Assembly: GCF_030157465.1 (NCBI RefSeq)
Contig: NZ_JAOAUU010000147.1
Span: 33,942-97,941 of the forward strand
Reading direction: 5' to 3'
Source: Zoogloea sp.
GTDB taxonomy: Bacteria > Pseudomonadota > Gammaproteobacteria > Burkholderiales > Rhodocyclaceae
DNA: 64,000 bases
Below the pieces are notes generated by a model that was not told where the DNA came from, did not search any database, and was given only the letters and a program-made list of their open reading frames with translations. Of the stretch, positions 6,809-15,240 are shown in pieces; within the stretch, counting starts at the first letter, position 1; every line of letters starts with the position of its first letter. The position numbers and the translations under genes are program-made.

Positions 6809-6840
6809 AGGGCTGCAACCCGGGGCGGGCGCCGCGGCGA

Positions 6841-7524
6841 TCAGTTGAGCGGGTCGAAGAGCAGGGCTTCGTTGCGCGTGCGGTGACGCAGCCTGGCGAG
6901 GGCGCCATGGCGGCCCCTGCGGGTGATTTTCTGTTCATCGATGCTGCCCAGCGGCAGGTCGTCGCCGGCCGCCTGCAGGGCCAGGAGGAGTTCCAGCCCG
7001 CGCGGCCAGGGGCCGTGGCCGGAATCCACGTTGATGTGGCCGGCGGCGCCGATCTGCTCCAGGTGGCTGCCCCAGCAGTCGGCCCAGTAGGCCGCGGACG
7101 ACAGGCGTACCCATGGATCGTCGGTACTGGCCACGACGAGGCTGGGCACGCCGAGGGGTTCGCGCGGAATCCAGCGGGCGGTGCTTTCCTGGTCCGGGTG
7201 GGCGTTGGCATCCCGCAGGCCGCGCGGGGTGAAGCGCTCCGGATCGGCGGGGGCGACGAGCATGAGGCCGGCAACGCGGTGCAGGCGGTCGGCTGCCGCG
7301 ACCACCGAGGCGAGACAGCCGAAGCTGTGGGCAACCACCCACACCGGCCCGGGCGACTGGTCGATGGCATCGCGCACGGCATTGGCCCAGCGGGCCAGCA
7401 CCGGCTGCTCCCAGTCGATCCCGGTGACACGACGGGCGTCTGGTACTTGCTGTTCCATCCAGCTTTGCCAGTGTGTCGGGCCGCTGCCGTGGAGCCCGGG
7501 CACGATGAGGGTGGTGTGGTGCAT
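6841..7524 (-). CDS. RBBP9/YdeN-type serine hydrolase
   Basis: 227 residues. A small alpha/beta hydrolase: start MHHTTLIVPGLHGSGPTHWQ, the nucleophile elbow VVAHSFGCLAS, Asp in ASTDDPWV and the catalytic His in AGHINVDSGHGPW. The family is cytoplasmic with poorly defined substrates. It follows the sulfate-binding protein gene by 64 bp on the same strand, and members often sit beside sulfate or sulfonate uptake genes, so a role in organosulfur ester or thioester turnover is possible but unproven. I chose ATG 7524, where the family's N-terminal strand begins, over an upstream start inside the preceding gene. Confidence 0.85.
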   Translation of the reverse strand: MHHTTLIVPGLHGSGPTHWQSWMEQQVPDARRVTGIDWEQPVLARWANAVRDAIDQSPGPVWVVAHSFGCLASVVAAADRLHRVAGLMLVAPADPERFTPRGLRDANAHPDQESTARWIPREPLGVPSLVVASTDDPWVRLSSAAYWADCWGSHLEQIGAAGHINVDSGHGPWPRGLELLLALQAAGDDLPLGSIDEQKITRRGRHGALARLRHRTRNEALLFDPLN

Positions 7525-7588
7525 GGCCTTGTCTCGGAAAAGAGGTGGGCGGCGGGGCCGGATTCGGATGGCCCGGCCGGCGCCCGGT

Positions 7589-8596
7589 TTACCTGGCGCT
7601 GATCTGGTCGAACACGCCGCCATCGGCGAAGTGGGTCTTCTGGGCTGCGGTCCAGCCGCCGAAGGCGTCGTCGATGGTGAAGAGTTTCACCGGCGCGAAC
7701 TGTTTGGCGTACCTGGCGGCGATTTTGGCGTCACGCGGGCGGTAGTAGTTTTCGCCGGCGAGGGTCTGGCCTTCGGGGGAGTACAGGTATTCGAGATAGG
7801 CGGTGGCGACTTTGCGGGTGCCGCGTTTGTCGACGACCTTGTCGACAATGCTGACCGGCGGTTCGGCAAGGATGGAGACCGACGGCGTGATCAGATCGAA
7901 CTTGTCGGGGCCGAGTTCCTTGAGCGCCAGGTAGGCTTCGTTTTCCCAGGCGATCAGCACGTCGCCAATGCCGCGCTCGACAAAGGTGGTGGTCGAGCCG
8001 CGGGCGCCGGAATCCAGCACCTTGACGTTGGCGAACAGCTTTTTGACGAAATCCCTGGCGCCGGCCTGGGTACCGCCCGGCTGCTTGAGCGCGTAACCCC
8101 AGGCCGCGAGGTAGTTCCAGCGGGCGCCGCCGGAGGTCTTGGGGTTGGGGGTGATGACGGCTACGCCGGGTTTGACCAGGTCGTTCCAGTCATGGATTTT
8201 TTTGGGGTTGCCCTTGCGCACCAGGAACACGATGGTCGAGGTGTAGGGCGAGGCGTTGTGGGGCAGGCGTTTTTGCCAGTCGGCGGGGATCAGCCGGCTC
8301 TTGTCGGCGAGCGCATCCACGTCGTAGGCCAGGGCCAGGGTGACGACATCGGCTTCAAGCCCGTCGATCACCGAGCGCGCCTGCTTGCCCGATCCGCCGT
8401 GGGATTGCTTGATGGTGACCGTCTCGTTGGTCTTGTTCTTCCAGTATTTGGCGAAGGACGCGTTGAAATCCTGGTAGAGCTCGCGGGTCGGGTCGTAGGA
8501 AACGTTGAGAAGGCTGACCTGCGCCTGGGCCGTGCCGACGAAGCCGATGGCGAGGAGGGTGGCGAGCAGCTTCTGGGTGATGCGTCGGAGCGGCAT
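7589..8596 (-). CDS. sbp: Periplasmic sulfate/thiosulfate-binding protein
   Basis: 335 residues with a cleavable signal peptide (first ~25 residues, ending AQAQ). It binds sulfate or thiosulfate for an ABC importer. Signature stretches are [33 protein letters not shown] and [24 protein letters not shown]. The length is normal for Sbp/CysP. No cysTWA permease or ATPase genes follow; the next gene is a hydrolase, so the transporter partners must be elsewhere. Its promoter region shares a motif with the encapsulin operon, pointing to joint control by sulfur supply. Confidence 0.93.
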   Translation of the reverse strand: MPLRRITQKLLATLLAIGFVGTAQAQVSLLNVSYDPTRELYQDFNASFAKYWKNKTNETVTIKQSHGGSGKQARSVIDGLEADVVTLALAYDVDALADKSRLIPADWQKRLPHNASPYTSTIVFLVRKGNPKKIHDWNDLVKPGVAVITPNPKTSGGARWNYLAAWGYALKQPGGTQAGARDFVKKLFANVKVLDSGARGSTTTFVERGIGDVLIAWENEAYLALKELGPDKFDLITPSVSILAEPPVSIVDKVVDKRGTRKVATAYLEYLYSPEGQTLAGENYYRPRDAKIAARYAKQFAPVKLFTIDDAFGGWTAAQKTHFADGGVFDQISAR

Positions 8597-8654
8597 GGGA
8601 TTTTTCCTGGAATGGCATTCGATGAGGCAAGTCTAGGTATGACGGGCCGCGGAT

Positions 8655-8669
8655 CGAACCAAGAAAAAT
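8655..8669 (-). promoter_or_regulatory. Sulfur-island motif, copy 2 (sbp promoter)
   Basis: CGAACCAAGAAAAAT, 59-73 bp before the sbp ATG; 14 of 15 bases match 6684-6698. On the minus strand TTGGTT is followed after 17 bp by TACCTA, a plausible weak -35/-10 pair. Just upstream, AGCTAATTCAT (8675-8685) resembles, in 8 of 11 positions, an arm of the 6720-6745 palindrome. Confidence 0.5.
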
Positions 8670-8711
8670 CGCGAAGCTAATTCATGGGGGTGGAAAGGGG
8701 CGTGTGGCGCG

Positions 8712-8735
8712 GCGCCTTCGCCGGCGGGAAGGCGC
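8712..8735 (-). terminator. Hairpin after the DUF1841 gene, possible terminator
   Basis: GCGCCTTC (8712-8719) and GAAGGCGC (8728-8735) form an 8-bp stem with an 8-nt loop just beyond the DUF1841 stop. No clear T-run follows on the minus strand, so intrinsic termination is uncertain. Confidence 0.35.
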
Positions 8736-8745
8736 AAGCCCCGTT

Positions 8746-9174
8746 TTACGTTCCGGCCCGCTTCCTCACCGCCTCCACATATTCCCGCCCGTCCAGTGGC
8801 GCCTTGTCGCGCTGGGCGCGCCAGATGGTTTCGCCGAGGGCTTCGAGCACGTCGTGCAGGGCGGCGTGGCGGTCGCCGCGTTTGGCCTGGCATTGCTCGA
8901 AGGCTTCGCGGATGCCGGGGGGCTGGTTGATGGAGAGTTGTTCCTCGATGGCCAGGTGCAGCGAAAGGTGCAGGAAGGGGTTCACCTGCCCGTCTTCGGG
9001 GCTGAAATCTTTCTGCACGGCGTCGGGGTCTTCCAGCAGCGGCTGGTATTCCGGGTGGTGAGCGACGAGATCGGAGGCGATGATCTCGAGCTGGGTCAGC
9101 ACTTCACGGCTCTTGTGCTTGCGCCAGGATTCAACGAAAAACTGGCGGGCCTGGTCTCGGGAGGGATCGAACAT
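8746..9174 (-). CDS. DUF1841 family protein
   Basis: 142 residues, soluble, without signal or membrane segment. It resembles the DUF1841 family of beta- and gammaproteobacteria: MFDPSRDQARQFF at the start, HHPEYQPLL, NPFLHLSLHLAIEEQ in the middle, and GETIWRAQRDKAPLDG near the end. The conserved NPFLHLSLHLAIEEQ helix has two histidines that could bind a metal. Function is unknown. It follows nth by 6 bp and is the last gene of the rnf-nth unit. Confidence 0.8.
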   Translation of the reverse strand: MFDPSRDQARQFFVESWRKHKSREVLTQLEIIASDLVAHHPEYQPLLEDPDAVQKDFSPEDGQVNPFLHLSLHLAIEEQLSINQPPGIREAFEQCQAKRGDRHAALHDVLEALGETIWRAQRDKAPLDGREYVEAVRKRAGT

Positions 9175-9180
9175 GGGGTT

Positions 9181-9822
9181 TTATTCCGTCTTGTCGCGGT
9201 TGAGGCAGAGGTCGCGGATGATGCATTCGCCGCACCGGGGTTTGCGGGCGGTGCAGACGTAGCGGCCGTGGAGGATGAGCCAGTGGTGGGCGTCGCGCAG
9301 GTATTCCTTGGGGATGCGGCGCAGCAGGCGTTTTTCGACTTCGAGCACGTCCTTGCCGGGGGCGAGGCCGGTGCGGTTGGCCAGCCGGAAAATGTGGGTA
9401 TCCACGGCCATCGTCGGTTCGCCGAAAATGGTGTTGAGCACAACGTTGGCTGTTTTGCGGCCGACCCCGGGCAGGGCTTCGAGGGCTTCGCGGTCGTTGG
9501 GCACTTCGCCGGCGTGGCGTTCGAGCAGTTGCCGCGAGAGCATCGCGGTATTTTTGGCCTTGTTGCGGAACAGACCGATGGTCTTGATGTGCTCGGCAAT
9601 GCCCGCTTCGCCGAGATCTGCCATGGCCTCGGGCGTGGGCGCGAGGGCAAAGAGCTTGCGGGTGGCGATGTTCACGCCCTTGTCGGTGGCCTGGGCCGAG
9701 AGCACGACGGCCACCAGCAACTGGAAGGGCGAGGCGAATTCCAGCTCGGTGGTGGGCGTCGGGTTGGCGTCCCGCAGGCGGCGGAAGACTTCGGCGACCG
9801 CCGCGAGGCGCATGTCAGGCAT
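9181..9822 (-). CDS. nth: Endonuclease III (DNA glycosylase/AP lyase)
   Basis: 213 residues, standard size. It excises oxidised pyrimidines. Seen here are the helix-hairpin-helix LPGVGRKTANVVL with its catalytic Lys, the catalytic Asp in AVDTHIFRL, and the C-terminal [4Fe-4S] ligands Cys-X6-Cys-X2-Cys-X5-Cys in CTARKPRCGECIIRDLC. The gene follows rnfE by 9 bp; linkage of nth to rnf genes is common in proteobacteria and may reflect iron-sulfur supply or redox links. Confidence 0.96.
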   Translation of the reverse strand: MPDMRLAAVAEVFRRLRDANPTPTTELEFASPFQLLVAVVLSAQATDKGVNIATRKLFALAPTPEAMADLGEAGIAEHIKTIGLFRNKAKNTAMLSRQLLERHAGEVPNDREALEALPGVGRKTANVVLNTIFGEPTMAVDTHIFRLANRTGLAPGKDVLEVEKRLLRRIPKEYLRDAHHWLILHGRYVCTARKPRCGECIIRDLCLNRDKTE

Positions 9823-9831
9823 GTCGGCGGA

Positions 9832-10518
9832 TCAGGCTTCGGCCGGCGTATCGGTGATGGCCGGCGGATTCATCCTGGCGCGTGCCAGCTTGCGGGCTTC
9901 CAGCCAGTTGCGCCCGGCGATCAGGCAGCCCAGGGCGAAGAAGGCGCCCGGCGGCAGGATGGCGATCAGGAAGCCGGGGTAGTCGTCGCCGAACACGTGA
10001 ATGGCCTCGGCGCCGGGGAAGAGCATTTCGATGCCCGACAGCAGGGTGCCGCTGCCGATGAGTTCGCGGATGGCGCCCAGTACGGCGAGCACCAGCGTGA
10101 GGCCGATGCCCATGGCGATGCCGTCGATGGTCGAGCCGATGGGTTCGTTCTTGGCGGCGAAGGCTTCGACACGGGCGAGCACGATGCAGTTGGTGACGAT
10201 CAGCGGAATGAAGATGCCGAGCACCAGGTAAAGCTCGTGGAGATAGGCGTTGAAGGCCAGGTCAACAACGGTGGTGAGCGCGGCGATGATCAGGATGAAC
10301 ACCGGAATGCGGATTTCGTAGGGGATGAAGTTGCGCAGCGCGGCAATCACCAGGTTGGACATGGCCATGACCAGAATGGTGGCGAGGCCGAGGCTGACCG
10401 CATTGACGATGCTGGTGCTGATGGCGAGGATGGGGCACAGGCCGAGGATCTGCACGACCCCGGTGTTCTGCTTCCAGATCCCGTTCCAGGCGATATCACG
10501 ATAGGCTTTGATGTCCAT
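9832..10518 (-). CDS. rnfE: Rnf electron transport complex subunit E
   Basis: 228 residues. Integral membrane subunit with about six helices; homologous to RnfA. The start motif WNGIWKQNTGVVQILGLCPILAIS and the paired TNCIVLARVEAFA are typical; the cysteines in the GLCP and TNC motifs are the ones thought to bind an iron centre together with RnfA. The complex couples ferredoxin:NAD+ electron transfer to ion movement, or drives electrons to low-potential acceptors. It starts 14 bp after the rnfG stop. Confidence 0.95.
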   Translation of the reverse strand: MDIKAYRDIAWNGIWKQNTGVVQILGLCPILAISTSIVNAVSLGLATILVMAMSNLVIAALRNFIPYEIRIPVFILIIAALTTVVDLAFNAYLHELYLVLGIFIPLIVTNCIVLARVEAFAAKNEPIGSTIDGIAMGIGLTLVLAVLGAIRELIGSGTLLSGIEMLFPGAEAIHVFGDDYPGFLIAILPPGAFFALGCLIAGRNWLEARKLARARMNPPAITDTPAEA

Positions 10519-10532
10519 GACGGGGGCTCCGG

Positions 10533-11186
10533 TCAGAGCTTGTCGCCGCTGGGGGCGGCAAACAGGCGGTCGTGGTTGGCGGCGGCATAGCCGGCGGCGC
10601 GGGCCACGGCCTGGGTGACGGCGCGGGCGCTGATGGTGGCGCCCGTGTGATAGGCGATCTGGCCGCCGTCTTTGGTGAGCTTGCAGCGGGGCAGGTCGGC
10701 GGCTTTGAGTTCGGCGAACTGGGTGATCCAGGGCGACTTTTTGTTCTTGTCTTTCTTGGGGTCGATGTAGTCGCCGAGGCCGGGGGTTTCCCGGTGGGTG
10801 ACGGCACGCACGCCGGACACGCCGCCGTCGGCGCGCACTGCGACGATCAGCTCGATGCGGCCGCTGTAGCCGTCGGGAGCCGTGGCTTCGAGGAGCAGCG
10901 CCGCGGGCTGGCCGGCCTTGCGGGCCCGGTAGATGTGGCCACCGTCGTCGAGGCCCAGCTCGCGGGTCGGGCCGACGGTGATGACGTCGTCGAGGAGCAC
11001 GTTGTCGTAAGCCGTGGCGGGCAGCACTTCGGAGATGAGTTTCATCTTCTCTTCGGTGGCCGAGGCTTCGATCTGGGTTTTGGTGGCGCCGTAGGTGAAG
11101 GCCATGACCGCGGTGAAGATCACGGTAAAGGCCACCATCACCGAGCCGGTGCGGGCGGAGAGGCCGAGGGCGGTTGTTTCACTCAT
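10533..11186 (-). CDS. rnfG: Rnf complex subunit G, FMN-binding
   Basis: 217 residues. One N-terminal membrane helix (about 13-33) and a periplasmic FMN-binding domain. The flavinylation motif TGATISARAV carries the threonine to which FMN is covalently joined by ApbE. The family motif VTHRETPGLGDYI is present. A 66-bp gap separates it from rnfD. No apbE is found in this window. Confidence 0.95.
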   Translation of the reverse strand: MSETTALGLSARTGSVMVAFTVIFTAVMAFTYGATKTQIEASATEEKMKLISEVLPATAYDNVLLDDVITVGPTRELGLDDGGHIYRARKAGQPAALLLEATAPDGYSGRIELIVAVRADGGVSGVRAVTHRETPGLGDYIDPKKDKNKKSPWITQFAELKAADLPRCKLTKDGGQIAYHTGATISARAVTQAVARAAGYAAANHDRLFAAPSGDKL

Positions 11187-11252
11187 GCTCAGGCCTTCCG
11201 CCGGGCCGCCCCGGCGGGCTGCGAATTCAGTGAGCGTGGTGGCTGTTTCATT

Positions 11253-12275
11253 TCAGTCTTTCTTGTGGCCGAAAACCGGCGCCTGGGTCTTCATGTCGAT
11301 CAGCGGCACGAGGATGTTCATCAGCAGCGTGGCGAAGGCAACGCCATCGGGAAAGGCGCCGAAGCTACGGATCACGTAGGTGAAGATCGCTGCGCCGGCG
11401 GCAAACAGCAGCTTGCCGCGGGGGGTGGTGGCACCGGAAACGGGGTCGGTCAGGATGAAGAAGGCACCGAGCATGGCGCCGCCGGATGCCAGGTGGAACA
11501 GCGGCGAGGCGAAGGCGTCGGGGCGCATGCCCCACAGCAGCAGCGCAGAGGCGAAGAGCGCGCCGCAGAAGGCCGCCGGAATGTGCCAGGTGATGATGCG
11601 CTGCCTGATCAGCCACAGGCCGCCGACGAGATAACCCAGGGCGATCCATTCGCTGCCCTTGCCACCGAGCAGGCCAAAGGCCGGGCCGTCCATCAACTGG
11701 CTGGTGCGCAGGCCGTGAAGCTGGGAGTCGGGGTTTGCGGCGCTGCGCAGCGCGGTGCGCAGGGCATCCAGCGGCGTGGCGCCGGTGATGGCGTCCACCT
11801 GGCGCAGGCCGCCGAAAATCAGGTCGAGCTGGGTTTTGAAATCGAGCTGCCCGGCGGCGGGCCACTGGGACATCAGCGCCGGGTAGGCGACGATCATCAG
11901 GCAGAAGGCGGCCATTGCCGGGTTGAACGGGTTTTGGCCGAGCCCGCCGTAAAGCTGCTTGACCACGACCACGGCGAGCAGCGTGCCGGTGACGGTGAGC
12001 CACCAGGGCGCGATGGGGGGAAAGGTGAGGGCGATCAGCCAGGCGGTGACGACAGCCGAGAGGTCGGTGAGGAAAAGCGCCTTGGGCTTGCCGCGGATGG
12101 CCAGCATGGCGGCCTCGCCGGCAAGGGCGGCGGCGGAGGCGATGGCGAGCTGCACCAGGATGCCGGCGCCGAAGAACCACACGTAGGCGGCGATGGCTGG
12201 CACGAGGGCGAGCAGCACCTGGAGCATGACGCTCTGGACGCTGGCCGCTTTGCGGACGAAGGGGGAATTGTTCAT
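11253..12275 (-). CDS. rnfD: Rnf complex subunit D
   Basis: 340 residues from ATG 12275 (MNNSPFVRK). Integral membrane subunit, homologous to NqrB, with about nine helices. The flavinylation site is in the periplasmic segment near DAITGATPLDALR, whose TGAT is the FMN acceptor signature. NPFNPAMAAFC and LTDPVSGATTPRGKL are typical. A longer frame from 12452 overlaps rnfC and is spurious. The start lies 22 bp after the rnfC stop. Confidence 0.95.
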   Translation of the reverse strand: MNNSPFVRKAASVQSVMLQVLLALVPAIAAYVWFFGAGILVQLAIASAAALAGEAAMLAIRGKPKALFLTDLSAVVTAWLIALTFPPIAPWWLTVTGTLLAVVVVKQLYGGLGQNPFNPAMAAFCLMIVAYPALMSQWPAAGQLDFKTQLDLIFGGLRQVDAITGATPLDALRTALRSAANPDSQLHGLRTSQLMDGPAFGLLGGKGSEWIALGYLVGGLWLIRQRIITWHIPAAFCGALFASALLLWGMRPDAFASPLFHLASGGAMLGAFFILTDPVSGATTPRGKLLFAAGAAIFTYVIRSFGAFPDGVAFATLLMNILVPLIDMKTQAPVFGHKKD

Positions 12276-12297
12276 CGGTAGGCGGGTCGGGTGGTGC

Positions 12298-13989
12298 TCA
12301 GGCGTCCGGGGTGTCGGCGGCCCTGGCGGGCGCGGCGTTCCGGCGGGCGTCGATGGCGGCGATGTCGGCTTCCACGTCCGGCGCGAGGTGGTCGGTGTTC
12401 TTCGGGGCGACCTGGGCTTTTTGCTGGCGGGCTTTTTCCATGGCGGCTTCAATCAGCGCGCGCTTGGCGTCGTCGCCGGAAGGCTTGGGTTTGGGCGCGG
12501 CTTCGCCGTCGGCCGCGGCCGGTGTGGCAGCGCCTTCGGTGGCGACCTTTTCACGGGTGGCGGCGGCCTTGGCAGCGAGCTTTTCGGCTTTTTCCTGCTT
12601 CTCGCGTTCCTGGCGGAAGTTCTTGAACTCGAAGCGGTCGCGGGCGCCGTCGGCGGATTCCTTCTCGCGCTCGCGGGACCAGATTTCGCTTTTGGAAAAG
12701 CGGAAGTAGTCCACGAGCGGAATGTGCGAGGGGCAGACGAAGCTGCAGCAGCCGCATTCGATGCAGTCGAATAGGTGGTATTCCTGGGCCTTGCCGAAGT
12801 TCTTCGAGCGGGAAAACCAGTACATCTCGAAGGGGGCGAGATCGGCCGGGCAGGCCTTGGCGCATTCGCCACAGCGGATGCACGGCATTTCGGGCGGCGG
12901 CGCCGGGAACATGGTCGCGCTGCCGACGAGCACGCAGTTGGTGGCCTTGACCACCGGCACGTCGAAGCCCGGCATGCGCACGCCCATCATCGGGCCGCCC
13001 ATGATGTAGCGGTCGGTGTCGGGGCGGGGGCCGGCGAGACGCACGAGGTGGTCCATCGGCGTGCCGATTAGCACGTCGTAGTTGCGCGGTGCGGTGACGT
13101 TGCCGGCGACAGTGACAAGGCGCGAGATCAGCGGACGGCCGTGTTCGAGCGCTTCGAAAATGCTGAAGGCGGTGCCCACGTTGAAGCACTGCACGCCGAA
13201 ATCGGTGGAGCGGCGGCCGTGAGGCACTTCGATGCCGGTGAGGACACGAATCAGCTGCTTGGCGCCGCCAGCCGGATAGCGGGTGGGGATGGCAACGGCT
13301 TCGATGCCCGTCTCGCCGCTGGCTTTGATGGCGGCCTGAACCGATGCGACGGCTTCGGGCTTGTTGTCCTCGATGCCGATCAGCACTTCTTCGGCCTGCA
13401 GCATGTAGCGCATGGCGACGATGCCCTTGAGCATGTCGCTGGCGCGCTCGCGCATCAGCATGTCGTCACAGGTGATGAAGGGCTCGCACTCGGCACCGTT
13501 GATGACGAGTGTCTTGAGCTTGCCTTCTTTGCCCGGCTTGAGTTTGGCGTAGCTGGGAAAGACGGCGCCGCCGAGACCGACGACACCGGCGTCGCGCAGG
13601 AAGTCGCGCAGTTCGTCGGGGGGTGTGCTGCGGTAATTGACCTTTTCAAGTTCGCACCAGCGGTCTTCGCCGTCGGGCTCGATGATCACCGACAGGGTGG
13701 TGAGCCCGGAGGTGTGGGGCATCACGGCCTGGGCCACGTCGCGCACGATGCCGGAGGTGGATGCATGCACTGCCGATGACAGGTTGCCGTCGGCACCGCC
13801 GATACGCTGGCCCTTGAGCACGTGATCGCCGGGCTGAACCAGCGGGCGCGGATGACCGCCTACCGCCTGGTGCAGCGGAATGACGAGACGATCCGGCAGC
13901 GGCACGGAGGCGATCGGTTCGGTGGTGGATTGCGTCTTGTTGGTTTGCGGCTTGACGCCACCATGGAACTTGAAGAGTTTGCGCAGCAT
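12298..13989 (-). CDS. rnfC: Rnf complex subunit C, NADH-binding iron-sulfur protein
   Basis: 563 residues from ATG 13989 (MLRKLFKFHGGVKP). It contains a Rossmann-like NADH/FMN domain (GLGGAVFPSYAKL, INGAECEPFITCDD), an SLBB segment, and two [4Fe-4S] motifs, CIRCGECAKACP and CIECGCCSFVCP. The tail after ~430 is a charged Ala/Lys/Glu-rich extension of ~100 residues, as in E. coli RsxC but shorter. A frame beginning at 14508 extends through rnfB and is a shadow. It starts 1 bp after the rnfB stop. Confidence 0.95.
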   Translation of the reverse strand: MLRKLFKFHGGVKPQTNKTQSTTEPIASVPLPDRLVIPLHQAVGGHPRPLVQPGDHVLKGQRIGGADGNLSSAVHASTSGIVRDVAQAVMPHTSGLTTLSVIIEPDGEDRWCELEKVNYRSTPPDELRDFLRDAGVVGLGGAVFPSYAKLKPGKEGKLKTLVINGAECEPFITCDDMLMRERASDMLKGIVAMRYMLQAEEVLIGIEDNKPEAVASVQAAIKASGETGIEAVAIPTRYPAGGAKQLIRVLTGIEVPHGRRSTDFGVQCFNVGTAFSIFEALEHGRPLISRLVTVAGNVTAPRNYDVLIGTPMDHLVRLAGPRPDTDRYIMGGPMMGVRMPGFDVPVVKATNCVLVGSATMFPAPPPEMPCIRCGECAKACPADLAPFEMYWFSRSKNFGKAQEYHLFDCIECGCCSFVCPSHIPLVDYFRFSKSEIWSREREKESADGARDRFEFKNFRQEREKQEKAEKLAAKAAATREKVATEGAATPAAADGEAAPKPKPSGDDAKRALIEAAMEKARQQKAQVAPKNTDHLAPDVEADIAAIDARRNAAPARAADTPDA

Positions 13990-13990
13990 C

Positions 13991-14539
13991 TCAGGCGGCC
14001 TTGATTTCAACGACCGGGTAACGCCATTTCCAGGTGTCCACGGTTTCAGTGATGGCTTCCATCGTGATGCAATCCACCGGGCAGGGGGCAAGGCAGAGTT
14101 CGCAGCCGGTGCATTCGGCGGCGACGATGGTGTGGAGCTGCTTGGCTGCGCCGACGATGGCATCCACCGGGCAGGCCTGGATGCACAGGGTGCAGCCGAT
14201 GCAGGTGGCCTCGTCGATGACTGCCACGGATTTGGGCTTTTCAACGCCGTGTTCTTCGGAGAGCGGCTTGAATTCACGGCCGAGGAGGTCGGCCAGCTTG
14301 CGGATGCCTTCCTCGCCGCCGGGCGGGCACTGGTTGATTTCTGCCTCGCCGTCGGCAATCGCGGTGGCGTAGGGCCGGCAGCCGGGGAAGCCGCATTGCC
14401 CGCATTGGGTTTGCGGCAGGATGGCGTCGATTTTTTCGACCAGCGGATCGCCTTCGACCTTGAACTTGATCGATGCGAAACCGAGCACCGCCCCGAGGAC
14501 GAGGGCAATGCCCGTCATGACCAGAAGTGCAGTAATCAT
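13991..14539 (-). CDS. rnfB: Rnf complex subunit B, ferredoxin-type
   Basis: 182 residues. An N-terminal membrane anchor (about 3-25) is followed by a [4Fe-4S] cluster domain CGQCGFPGC and two ferredoxin motifs, [12 protein letters not shown] and [12 protein letters not shown]. It takes electrons from soluble ferredoxin. It is tightly packed between rnfA (4 bp) and rnfC (1 bp). Confidence 0.96.
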   Translation of the reverse strand: MITALLVMTGIALVLGAVLGFASIKFKVEGDPLVEKIDAILPQTQCGQCGFPGCRPYATAIADGEAEINQCPPGGEEGIRKLADLLGREFKPLSEEHGVEKPKSVAVIDEATCIGCTLCIQACPVDAIVGAAKQLHTIVAAECTGCELCLAPCPVDCITMEAITETVDTWKWRYPVVEIKAA

Positions 14540-14543
14540 GGTG

Positions 14544-15128
14544 TCAGTGGAACTTGTCGAGGCCGGCGAAGCCCATGAAGGCGAGACTCATCAGTCCGGC
14601 GGTAACCATTGCGATGGCTGTTCCCTTGAACGGGACGGGCACGTCGGCGCCGTCGAGACGTTCGCGGATGCCGGCAAACAGCACGAGCGCCAGGGAGAAG
14701 CCAACCGAGCTGCCGAAGCCGAAGAGCAGGGATTCGAGCAGGTCGTGGTGCAGGGCCACGTTGAGCAGCGGAATGCCGAGCACGGCGCAGTTGGTGGTGA
14801 TCAGCGGCAGGTAGATGCCGAGCACCTGGTGCAGCATCGGGCTGGTTTTCTGGATCACCAGCTCGGTGACCTGCACGATGGCGGCGATGATGACGATGAA
14901 GGCCAGGGTGCGCAGGTATTCGACGCCTGCCGGCATCAGCACGTAGTGGTCGACGAGGTAGCTGGTGCCGCAGCCCAGAGTGAGCACGAAGGTGGTTGCC
15001 GCGCCCATGCCGACAGCGGTTTCCAGTTTCTTGGAAACGCCCATGAAGGGGCACAGGCCGAGGATGCGGACCAGGACGACGTTGTTCACAAGAACGGCGC
15101 CGAGGATCACGAAGAGGTAGCTGGTCAT
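14544..15128 (-). CDS. rnfA: Rnf complex subunit A
   Basis: 194 residues, six predicted membrane helices. Motifs [19 protein letters not shown] and [10 protein letters not shown] carry the paired cysteines for the intramembrane iron centre. It is the first gene of the rnfABCDGE-nth-DUF1841 unit. The 112 bp upstream to pyrD shows no obvious promoter consensus. Confidence 0.96.
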   Translation of the reverse strand: MTSYLFVILGAVLVNNVVLVRILGLCPFMGVSKKLETAVGMGAATTFVLTLGCGTSYLVDHYVLMPAGVEYLRTLAFIVIIAAIVQVTELVIQKTSPMLHQVLGIYLPLITTNCAVLGIPLLNVALHHDLLESLLFGFGSSVGFSLALVLFAGIRERLDGADVPVPFKGTAIAMVTAGLMSLAFMGFAGLDKFH

Positions 15129-15240
15129 GGCTGCCGGAGGCTTAAGGGGCTGGGGTGGGAGCGGAAGGCCGGATTATCCCGTGCTGGCAGGCTGGCACTC
15201 AAGCCTGCTGGCGGTGTGGGCATCTCCGGCATGGTGTGCT

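Noticed and set aside
8704..10590. 628-codon plus-strand frame across DUF1841, nth and rnfE
   Set aside because: Gly/Ala/His/Asp-rich composition without domains; it is the reverse shadow of three clear genes.
10572..12281. 569-codon plus-strand frame opposite rnfG and rnfD
   Set aside because: Low-complexity Gly/Glu/His sequence, antisense to membrane genes with strong family matches.
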